NCBI GenBank assembly: GCA_003864495.1
Contig: ML133401.1
Span: forward strand, 4,579,189 to 4,643,188
Direction of reading: 5' to 3'
Origin: Nemopilema nomurai
Lineage: Eukaryota; Cnidaria; Scyphozoa; Rhizostomeae; Rhizostomatidae
Length of the DNA stretch: 64,000 nt
Shown: piece after piece, positions 12,601-24,600 of the stretch
How positions within the stretch are numbered: position 1 is the first letter of the stretch
Layout of the letters: every line of letters starts with the position of its first letter
Translations under genes and position numbers: made by a program
Notes under the pieces: model-generated
The model's database searches: none
Told to the model about the DNA's origin: nothing
What the model saw: the letters and a program-made list of their open reading frames with translations, nothing else

Positions 12601-15600
12601 CGATCGAATCCTACACAGCGTCAGGTGTTGCTGCGAAGCCACTCTTCTCCGCGATTGGTCAGTTCATCGGAGTATTTGGTGGCTCGTTCTTGCTCGGCTG
12701 TCTAATGGGCCTAGTCACTGCACTAGTATCCTTTCAATGCTGAATTAATTATAATACCAAGAACCAAGTTTACAAATTGGCACGCCCAATCGACGCAGTA
12801 ATTTCCTAAAACTTAGTGACGTCAGAATGTATGCTCACTAACTTTGATAAATGAACAGTCTTCGACTGGCTGTGTAGTGAGATTAAGAAATTCTCATTTT
12901 TTGGGCATAGGTTAATAGGAATTCAGACATGATAGGGTGCTGCAAAAAAGCAAAGTCATTAATTTCCTCTCATTTCAATGCTTTGGATGCACTTACTTGT
13001 TGGCAATAAGCTATTTGAAAAATATAAAACTACATCTATAAACGCCACTTGAAAAGCCAATGAAAGATAGTTGCAAGTTTTGGTGATCGTGAAACATGCT
13101 GAACAAGAGAGCAGCATTAATACTGGATACTTTTTCGTTGCCTGTCGTGGTAAATACTCTTGTGAATATGTTTCCTTAATATGGTTTAGATAACAAAACT
13201 GACAAACATCAAACAGTTTCCTCAGCTTGAAACTGCCCTGTTCGCCTTGATGTCTTACAGTACATTCTTGCTCGCAGAAATAGCTCAGTTAACTGGTAAC
13301 GTAAAGCGAAACATTTATTCTCCAAAACCTTCTTTGTTTCCTTCTATTGTTTGGTCCTCTTGATTTATTGGTGCTAGAAGAATTTTTATTTGAAAAGGCT
13401 TCGCTTTGGTGGTATTAATTTGCCAGTTGTCTGGGAACTGCGCAATTTGAAAACTGCAGTTCGTTGATAAAGTTGCATTTAAAGAGTGTTGGTCTATCGA
13501 TTAGCATTTCAAGGAGTAAGGACTGATACAATGAATAATTTCCCTTCATTTTTCCTGCACTTTTCAGATGGGAACAACAGCATCTGTAGGTGCAATTTGA
13601 ATTATTTGAATTAGGACAACTAAAAGCACGTTTAGGGTCATCACAACTGTCAGAAGGGGAGGGGGGTTTAAAATCTACCTAATGAATGTGCCTGCCAGGA
13701 CGAACCCGCAATCAACTGCTAATTACTATCATTTTAATCACAAGCTGCATCTGATTTCTCTTTTCCGACACTGAAGCACATGGTACTCAACAGAAGCCTC
13801 AGTTTCCACTGTTAGTGATGCTTGAGAATTATTCTTATACGACTGCGCTGTGGTGGACTTTCCACACGTTGTGAACGCGTTTCTGCCTCTCATCAGTCAT
13901 AATCTGCTTCCTCTTGCATAGGTATTGTCGCTGTTCTATTCTGCGGCATTGCCCAGGCGCAGTACACCTATCCTAATTTATCTGAAGAATCAAAATCAGC
14001 TACAAAACAAGTGAGTCTTCTTCAATATTTAATTGCAACTTATCTCGCTATCTGCACTCGCAACTTGTTTTGAATAATTGAAGAATTGAGACAACGAAGT
14101 TGGCTCTTTTGGGGAATAATACGCTTTTATCATTGAATCGTGGTCTGGGTAGTCGTAAATTTATTGTCGCCCTTACAGGATTACACCAGTGCTTATCAAA
14201 AACGGTTCACACATTTTGGCTTGATTTGATAATCCCTTTTTTGTAACTTGAATAATTGTTTTAAGGCGATCGTCGTTATGCATTCCAAACATTGATGTGA
14301 ATCGAAATGTTTTTTTCTACATGATTTATGGTAGGCTCATTGTCAGAGTGATAATAGCTTTGTTTTGTGGGAAATTTCCCACAATATTGTGCTAGATCAT
14401 GTTTGGAAGTACTTTAGTCTCGAAATAGGTAAATGTGTTGGATATGCATTAATAATGTGCACGCACATGGAACTGTACATCAGAAGCTTTTATGGTTCTT
14501 GGCTTCGGCCTGACTCTTTAGCCTTGCTGTTGCTTCGGATAAGTTAGTGGGTTTTTACGTTTCGAATCAATTTGTTTCATTGTCAAACTCTCTACCTTTT
14601 CATAGTACCAGGGTTTTTAGTTATTTCATAAAGTAACTTAATTCACAGAGCAACAGTTGCCGTTTTGTGACGGCTCTTTGCGTCATAGGGGGAGGGAGCG
14701 GGGCGGGCTGTTTTTGATGCCCCCTCATACTGGCTGATACATATTGATGATTTTGAAAAAAGTTTTTCAAATAATTAACTTATATTTTGCAGTTAAACGG
14801 TTTTATGCACTACATTCTTGTTTATAAACTTATTTTTCATTTGCACGTAATATTGCAAAAATTATCCGCTCACGAAAGGCGGAAAGTGTTTTGTAAATAG
14901 GTCTGGTTTTATATTGCGTTATGGACTGATTTTAGGACACTTGGAAGATGCTTAATCAAAGCATACATCGTTGGCCTTATTCGTTTTAATGGGCCCATGA
15001 AAATCCTCTATCGACTCTACATCTGCCCTATTATGTTACCAAAATACATATTGTATTGGTTCGTGCAAAATTGATTTTCAAAATATGCAATGCAGTCTAA
15101 ATCTAATATTGACGTATCTTCCTCTACTTATTCTTATACCGGTCTTTCTTTTTTATAGATGTTTGGTCTGTTGAACTTTCTCTCGGAAAATTTCATCTTC
15201 CTGTACATGGGCCTAACCGTGTTTACATTCCCACAACATCAGTGGAAAGACGTTGGCTTCATGGCGTGGTCTTTTGTATCATTTTCTCTTGATGATTTTT
15301 TGAATAACAGCTCGGGATTAAAACTTGGGATTACTGCTCAGGGGTACTAATTCGGATAAGGATTGCTTTTTGGGATTATTTGAGATAAAATTTTGTGATT
15401 ACTGATTGGAATCATTACCTCACTGCCTAAGATTGTTACTTGAAGTTACTGATTGAGACTATTGATTGGGACTACTACTCAGGGTTACTCATTGGGTTTG
15501 ATACTTAGGGCTACTAACTGGGATTACTACTTAGGATTACTTATTGGCGTTGCTTACTGCCAGGGATTATTACTTAAGACTACAACCTGGACCAAAGAAG

Positions 15601-18600
15601 ATCCCTATCTGGAATTCTAGAATTCTGATGCCAGAGATGAAACCGAAACGTTTTCACAAATTGCTTATGAAATCGTCGCACGGTAGCGTGCCTTCGTTTC
15701 ACCTGGACATTTAGGCAACATTTATTAAAGGTTTTCTTTGCAAGGAAATTTTTTAGCTGCCAATAAGATTTAATCTAGCAATAGAATTCATCTCTTCCGC
15801 TCCTGCTAATGAAATTTTAGGTTTATTTGCCTTTCTGGTCTCAACATCACACAAATCTAACCCACGAAGCTCAGTTCTCGTGCCAAATGTTTGAAAACTC
15901 TTTAACACTTGCAAGCTCGCCTTGGCGGTCTCCAGGCTTTTCAATATTTACCCATTAAGCTTCATCCTGAATTTGCAAAGGAAGAAAAAGATTCCATGGA
16001 ACTTTCAGCACATGTTGTTTTTTACAGGTAGGTGCGATTTTCTTCCTTATTCATTCTATCGAAGCTTCCTACGGGGATTGACTATATACGGAGCGAATCA
16101 GAATTTGTGTAATTAGCTGCAGCTTCCAAAGCGAATTACGTGGTATCATGATCAAGTACAAGCAAACGAACAGCCGGTGTTCCATTTACTCATTCGTCTT
16201 CCTACTCAGTAGTCATTCATTTATCTATCGCTTAATCAGTCAATCAATAAATCAGTCAGTCAAGCATTACAGCCAGTCAGTCATTCATTCGATCGATCAA
16301 TCAATTAATCAATCATTCAATCAATCAGTCATTCGACCAATCAGTCATCCAATCAATTAATCAATCAGTCAGTCATTCGATTAATTAATCATCCAATCAA
16401 TTAATCATCCAATCGATTAATCAATCATTCAATCAATCAATCATAATATTTTGATCTAAAAGCCACTTTACCGGTAACGTTTAAAAAAAGCCGATTCGAG
16501 AGGAAGGAAGTTACCTTATTGAAATTTCTATTGAAAAATTTTGATGCTTATTTTTATTATGTACTTGTCACTCTGCATTAATATATGGTTATAAGGGCAC
16601 CAATAGTGTAAAATTGCTTGCACTATGAGAATAAGAAGAACCCCTATTTGACACAAAACTGCAGAATTGCCCAAATTACACTTATCATCAATCATCATAT
16701 TTTCAAACTTTTTCAACAAAAATTTCAATATTGGTGGTTTTTCAGAAATGGTTTATCAAATGTCATAAACACGCCCCTGGTTATAATTGATATAGTGTAC
16801 AATGTTGGCAATTAGTAATTCACCACGACTCAATCTTATAAAATCTGACTGGGGTCTCGAACACCAAGCGCTAGTAGTCTACTTTTGAAGAAAACTTTTC
16901 CCCTTCTTTGCTTTGAAAATATCTTAGTGTGGGAAAACATTCTATGGCATAGGCGGGATCTTGAATTTCGGAAGGTTTCAATCCAAATATGAACGCTTAA
17001 ACTATTCATGTCGTGAAACTTTATAATGTGAAATCCAACCGTGGAAACCTTTTACATGCAAACAGATTTGTATGCGACATCTCGTTATCCAAACAAGTAC
17101 ATCGAGGAAAACTTGACCCGTTTCATAAGATCTCCATTTCTTGTTTTCTGGCGTTTCTGGTTTTGTTTAAGTAAGTAGACGTTACCTGGACTGTTTCATG
17201 AAAGGAAAGCAACGAAACAGAAATGCTAACGGGATTGATTTGAAATTATATGCAGAACTCCTCGAACATCCATCTATGAAATTTGAGAAAAACGCAGGTG
17301 ATAGAGATCTCATTATATTTTATTAATGGCTCTATGTGTCGCCTCTTTAATTTGAAGCTTTAGGCTAATCAACTTGCGAGGTGCAATGCTAGAGTTTACG
17401 CTAATTGCAGGAATTAAGCATCAATGTAACATTGCTGTTCAACACCAAAGTCTCCGTAAACAAGTTCTAGCTCAACACAAAATGCCATTTTGATAAGATA
17501 ATATCTTTTTGCAAGACAACATATGTCTTGGACTTCAATTTTGTGAACGTTTATCGTCTATTTTCGCTTTGATTACCTTTCTTATTTCACTAAAGTTCTT
17601 AAAAATGAACATCGCGTCCTCCATTCGTTTTCCCGCCTCAAAACTCAAAGCAGACCCAGAGTCCCAGACTCCCAGACTCAAACCGCGACAATTGCGGCTG
17701 ACTCAACCAACTACCCATACCTAGACATGACATAATCAAACCCTCTTATCAGTTCCATAACTCTCTTGTATTTAGAAAGCGCCTTAAAAATTTCCAAAAT
17801 TGTCATTAGGAAGGAAAATCTTTTTATACCATTTCTGATAAACCCATCTACATAATTAATGCGGTCAGGAAAACATGGCATACTTTTTAGATCAATGTCT
17901 TTCTTTGTTCGCAGTTTAACCTCAATGTAATCAGCAGTAGAAGAAGTGATTTTACCATGAATTGAGCCACTTAAAGCATCCAAAAATTGCTTGTATATTG
18001 TTTCAAATGTCTGTCAGAACGACTTATTGTTCTTATGTTTGATTTCTAAGGGAAGGGTTGTGTATAACACTTTTGAAAAAGCTAATAGTTAGGGCTTTAC
18101 AAGTTTTAGTAGTAGAATAGCCCCCAAAACCCCGCTACGCGGGCTAAACTCCTTCTGTGGGAAAAGAATTGCCCCTTCAAACTACCCCAAAACAAATAAG
18201 GCAGATTAGCCTCGGCAAGACAAGAGCCTCGCATCAAGAGCAAAAATGACGTAATGCACAGCTACGCAAAAAACGAAACACGGAAGTAGCGGACACTTGA
18301 AACGAAAGTTGTCACCGAAAAAATGACTCGCCATCCTTCGCGTGCATCACTCGCACTCCTGTGACAATCGCTAGGACGGGTTAGTAGTAGAAAGTGCATG
18401 CATGACCGGATACTTTTTACAATTTTGTTGTTTGAACAAGTGCTTTGTGGTAAAGAACTTCACAATAGCTAGAATAAGCGGTAACGGTTTGTGCATACTT
18501 AAAGTACGAAAAAGTATTTTAGGTATGTTCATATGCCTGAATTTGATTATTTGAACCGATTATTTTACTTTCCATTACAGTGCGTATTTGAAATATTCTT

Positions 18601-21600
18601 ATTTATTTGTATGTCGGCTTTCGGTCCTCTAGACTCACGAAAAGGGCTTCAAAATATTCCTGAATATGCTAGAAAGTAATTTACTTAGCTTCTACTAATT
18701 GAATTATCATGATACACTGAATATGCTTAGCTCACACATCATACACCAGAAGGAAAAGGCTTATTCTAAGTTTATTCGTCTTGTTCCAGGGTTGAGAGGT
18801 GCAGTCGCCTTCGCACTGGCCATCCGCAACACCTCGAGCATTCCCCGACAACTGATGTTAACAACAGTGTTGGTCGTCGTTCTCGCCACCGTCATCTTCA
18901 ATGGCGGCCTGACGTTACGTGCGCTGCAGTTTCTTGATATCAGGTAGATTTATCTTGATATTAGGTGGCTCACCTCGATGTCAGCAAGTTATATCAAAGT
19001 ATCAAGCAATTTTATCATGATATCGACCAGTTTTATCATGATATCAGGCAGCTTTATCATGATATCTGGTGGTTTTATCATGATATCGACCAGTTTTATC
19101 ATAATATCAGGCAGCTTTCTCATGATATCTGGTGGTTTTATCATGATATCGACCAGTTTTATCATAATATCAGGCAGCTTTCTCATGATATCTGGTGGTT
19201 TTATCATGATATCGACCAGTTTTATCATAATATCAGGCAGCTTTATCATGATATCTGGTGGTTTTATCATGATATCGACCAGTTTTATCATAATATCAGG
19301 CAGCTTTATCTTGATGTCAGATGGTTTTATCATGATATCGACCAGTTTTATCATAATATCAGGCAGTTTTTTCTTGATGTCAGATGGTTTTATTATAGTA
19401 TCAGGCAGCTTTATCATGATATCTGGTGGTTTTATCATGATATCGACCAGTTTTATCATAATATCAGGCAGCTTTATCTTGATGTCAGATGGTTTATTAT
19501 AGTATCAGGCAGCTTTATCATGATATCTGGTGGTTTTATCATGATATCGACCAGTTTTATCATAATATCAGGCAGCTTTATCTTGATGTCAGATGATTTT
19601 ATATATCGACCAGTTTTATCATAATATCAGGCAGCTTTATCTTGATATCGACCAGTTTTATCATAATATCAGGCAGTTTTTTCTTGATGTCAGATGGTTT
19701 TATTATAGTATCAGGCAGCTTTATCATGATATCTGGTGGTTTTATCATGATATCGACCAGTTTTATCATAATATCAGGCAGCTTTATCTTGATGTCAGAT
19801 GGTTTTATTATAGTATCAGGCAGCTTTATCATGATATCTGGTGGTTTTATCATGATATCGACCAGTTTTATCATAATATCAGGCAGCTTTATCTTGATGT
19901 CAGATGGCTTTATCATGATATCGACCAGCTTTATCATGATATCTGGTGGTTTTATCATGATATCGACCAGTTTTATCATAATATCAGGCAGCTTTCTCAT
20001 GATATCTGGTGGTTTTATCATGATATCGACCAGTTTTATCATAATATCAGGCAGCTTTCTCATGATATCTGGTGGTTTTATCATGATATCGACCAGTTTT
20101 ATCATAATATCAGGCAGCTTTATCATGATATCTGGTGGTTTTATCATGATATCGACCAGTTTTATCATAATATCAGGCAGCTTTATCTTGATGTCAGATG
20201 GTTTTATCATGATATCGACCAGTTTTATCATAATATCAGGCAGTTTTTTCTTGATGTCAGATGGTTTTATTATAGTATCAGGCAGCTTTATCATGATATC
20301 TGATGGTTTTATCATGATATCGACCAGTTTTATCATAATATCAGGCAGCTTTATCTTGATGTCAGATGGTTTTATTATAGTATCAGGCAGCTTTATCATG
20401 ATATCTGGTGGTTTTATCATGATATCGACCAGTTTTATCATAATATCAGGCAGCTTTATCTTGATGTCAGATTGATTTATCATGATATCGACCAGTTTTA
20501 TCATAATATCAGGCAGCTTTATCTTGATGTCAGATGGTTTTATTATAGTACCAGGCAGCTTTATCATGATATCTGGTGGTTTTATCATGATATCGACCAG
20601 TTTTATCATAATATCGGGCAGCTTTATCTTGATGTCAGATGGCTTTATCATGATATCGACCAGCTTTATCATGATATCTGGTGGTTTTATCATGATATCG
20701 ACCAGTTTTATAATAATATCAGGCAGCTTTATCTTGATGTCAGATGGTTTTATCATGATATCGAGCAATTTGGTTATGATATCAGGCAGTTTAATCATGA
20801 TTTTAAGAAATTTTATCTTGACAAGGCAGCTTTGTCTTGGTGTAAGGTAAATTTATCATGATATCAGAAAGTCATATTATGATATTAGGCAGTTTTATCA
20901 TGACATCAAGTAGCTTTATCTTGATCTCAAGTAGCTTATCTCGATATCTGACAGTTGAAGCTTATTATTAAATTGTCTTACCTTGATATCAGTTAATAAA
21001 TAAGTATAAACTGGAGGGAGGAAACGTCCATATTTAAGTTAGCAAATTTGCCGCAAATTGAATTAATCAGTCGCATTCCAGCGCTATAAGTGTCAAATAA
21101 CGAAATGGTTTTGAAAGTTCCTACCAGTGCCAAAGCCTTTGACTTGACCTTTCACTCCTAGTAAATTTAGCTTGGGAAAAAGCTGAATTGGATAAGCCAC
21201 GTCTTTTTTTAACCAGTTGTGGATAGAAATAGGCCAGTTTGGAAAGCACGAGTTCCACTACGGTTATGTTGTCTGTCAACCGGACAAATTCCTCTTTAGG
21301 TATCATGTTGCCATCTTCTTTATATCAAGACGGACTCACAAAAACTGTTCTTCAAATTACCCGAGGTTTATTGCTACCATGTTTAAAAGCACGATCCGGG
21401 CTTTTGCTGTTGCCCTTCGGCTGAACCGCATATTGTCTAGGCCTATGTCTTCAAGTTTAAGAAGCAGTTTTATGGCGAAAAGCTTTTCTGCATCAACCCA
21501 ATTTTTTAAGCACGACAAGCAATTACAACAGCAGTATTTTTGCTGAAGCTTGTATTCCGTGTAATTATACGTTTTAATTTTCACGAAATTTAATTGAAAA

Positions 21601-24600
21601 AAAATATTCGCTCTGTCCAAAGTACTTATTTTCAAAATACATATTAAACACACTTTTTTCTTTATTTCCGACCAACACCAGTGATTTAGTAGCCCAACAC
21701 ATTTCGAGTTTCTAACTATTTCAAAAAATAGTACCTTCCTTGTGCGGACACTTAGTAATTACGCGGTTTTTTGTAAATAAAAACATTTTGCAAACAGGAT
21801 TACGTGCACTTTTATAAATACTTCATTTGCTTGCCTGTCTGATTTTTGTTTTGTCTGTGTTCTTAAGGGCGTGATTATGCGCTTGTAAGCATTAGACACT
21901 AATTAGGCCAGCATGAACCCGAGTCAGTTTTCAGCTGAGTTTGCTTGTGTTGTTTGACTCGAATGAGCCGACCCTGCAGGGCCTGTTTGCGGAAGCTACA
22001 AAATGATGTTTGCTTTGTGTCTTTTCCCTGATACCTGTAAAAACTAATAACGTAGGCAAGAAATTCTTCTCTTTGCAGCCTCTATTCATTATGTTTTCAG
22101 ATCCAGGATCTTTACATTCTTGGTTGCTATTTTATCGTATTAAAAACGCATCTGAATACGAGAATTTTGATGCCATTTCTTTACTTATAGAGTTGGGGTT
22201 GATCCTGAGGAAGAACTGAAAAAAGATTTCACTCCGGTTTGTGTCTATTTTCTGTTCACAAATGTACACGTTGAACAACAAAATCTTGCATATGACAGTA
22301 CTTAAACAAGGGGCCACTAACCCGAAACAATATTTCAATAGCCCAAAACAGTCAATTAATTTTCACGACTGTATCGATGTCCAACTCTAGAGCTGAGTTT
22401 CCCCCAGCTTGCCAAGTTACATCACTTTCTAGTTTGGCTCAAATTTAAAACACCTGTTTTGAGTTCGAACAAAAATGAATGAGAGCAATCTTTATCCTAA
22501 ACTATTTGGAAGGTTTCCTAAAAGGATAAGGTTGTTTAAACTTGCATCTTGGGTCTCTCTTTCATTTTTTTGTAATTTACAATATTTTGTCTCTACGCAT
22601 AAAATGCACCTGTACAGACACTTTTTGGTGTGTCTTCTGCGAGAATTCTCATAACACTTTAAACTATTTTAAAGTACCGAGAGCTCAAGACGACAAACGT
22701 AGAGGCGTCCGATTTAGAAAGAAATGCATTTCGGCTGCATAACAAATTTCGATGCTGCTATTTCTAGCTATGATTCGTTCTTTGATTTCTTTAATCGCAT
22801 TTGCCACGCAGCTCTTCAACAAACTCACATTTCTATTTGTACGACGAATAGCCAACGCGTTATACTTTTAAATAGCTACCACGTGGAATTGGCGTGTGCA
22901 AATCAATAAAATGTCGGAGAAGCCACAGACTGAAATGCCGGGTTTAAAAGGATTATTTTCTGGCGCAGTTTCTCTCTGCTGTATGTGTTGTTATTGAAGT
23001 TAATTTTCTTGCTGCTGTGGACGTCTATGTGTGCGAATCACCGGTGTCAAAAGTGCGTCTTTTCATTTCGCCGCACTCCCCCACAAAAACCTCAATTTTA
23101 GACGAATGCACGTTCATTCATCTGTCAATTGCCAAAATCCAGGTTCTCGCTTCAGGCGGAAAACTGCGAATTTCGTAAATATCCACCTACCTTCTCAGAA
23201 CATCAGTCGACAATTAGTGCGAGTTCTGCGTAATCGTGTAGGGTTTTCATTGTTACTTCGTTGGTAATGCAATCTACAAGAGAGCTTTTTAGCTGATCGT
23301 CAAGATGCCCTGTTGAAGGCTTTTCGACCGCTTGAACGACCGCATTAATTCTTATCAATCTAAAAGCACTTCTCAAGCCGGCAAGTTTGGTGATTTCTCT
23401 CCGGAACTCTAATTAATTCAACGATAATTCGTTTTCGAGGAGGTGTTTTGCCATTCTCCGATTCTAGCTCAGACGTTTTTGTCCAGACAGCGTCCCATGC
23501 TCGCGACGTTTCATGGCCTGTTTCTGCCTCGCTAATTTAGGCTGTCTCCCCTCTCCTGGATGGCTTTGCAGCAGCACGGCTTCGAAGAGGCACGGCTCGC
23601 AGAGGCACGGCTTCGCAGAGGCACGGCTTCGCAGAGGCACGGCTTCGCAGAGGCACGGCTTCGCAGAGGCACGGCTTCGCAGAGGCACGGCTTCGCAGAG
23701 GCACGGCTTCGCAGAGGCACGGCTTCGCAGAGGCACGGCTTCGTAGCCGCCCCGTTTTCGAGGTCCCGTGAGCATGCTGAGAGTTGTCCTGATTCTTTGA
23801 TGCTTGCGTTGGTTGTTTTAGTACTTTTCCGCTAGTTGATTGACTTGGTTGTATGCGAAACATAGCTAGTATGTATTTAAGGTTGTATCTTTGTGTGTAG
23901 GATACAACGGGACCAAATGCAGGCCAGATTCCATATGAGCGTTCTCCACTTGTGAGGTTGTGGAGGAGATTCGACGAAAAGTATCCTTTCTGGCCCCAGA
24001 TAACCCTCTTAAGGGAGCTTCTATTGTCACAATTAACTTACCTTTAATCTGTATATCTTCCATTATCTCCAAGTTTCAGCTCGGCTACATACAATGTAAA
24101 AATTTAGGCGTACAGAGTTTTGTTCTTGAATCGATCCCTTTCTTTTGAAAAATTGCTGAAAATCCCGGCTAGGTGTGGCTTTACAAATAGTAGTTACATA
24201 TGATGTCTAACATTCTTTCCTAGAAGTTTAAGGAATATACATGTAAGATTTAGCTTATATTTTTCAGTTCATAGCATGAAAATTGAAATTTGCAATGAGT
24301 TGAGTAGGAGTTTGTTTGTTTACCTTTGAAGCATAACTTATATGAGGATATATACCTGATATTAATGTCTCGAGAATCTCCTTGACTTTATTAAGGTACA
24401 TGAAGCCATTGTTCACCAACACTGGTCGACCGATTCACGAGAGCTTTCCCAAATGTTGTCAACCATTTTTGAAGTGTCTGTCTGGATCAAACGAGGAACA
24501 GAACGACAATAATGCGGTATGTTCATCTTCGTCATTTCTATAAGTTATTTGTACGAGTGCAAGGCAAACGTCCTAAAGCTTATTGCTCAAGCTGAGAGGA

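Noticed and set aside
19599..20798. 399-codon minus-strand frame and companion sense frames over the 21-bp array
   Set aside because: Open only because the period is divisible by three and the unit lacks stops. Intronic, no start context, splice or homology support.
18924..20998. CRISPR-like array
   Set aside because: Units are contiguous without unique spacers, in a eukaryotic intron. It is a minisatellite.
23464..23863. Several 60-108-codon frames of Arg/Ala/Ser/Leu repeats on both strands
   Set aside because: A 16-bp tandem repeat read in all frames; not coding.
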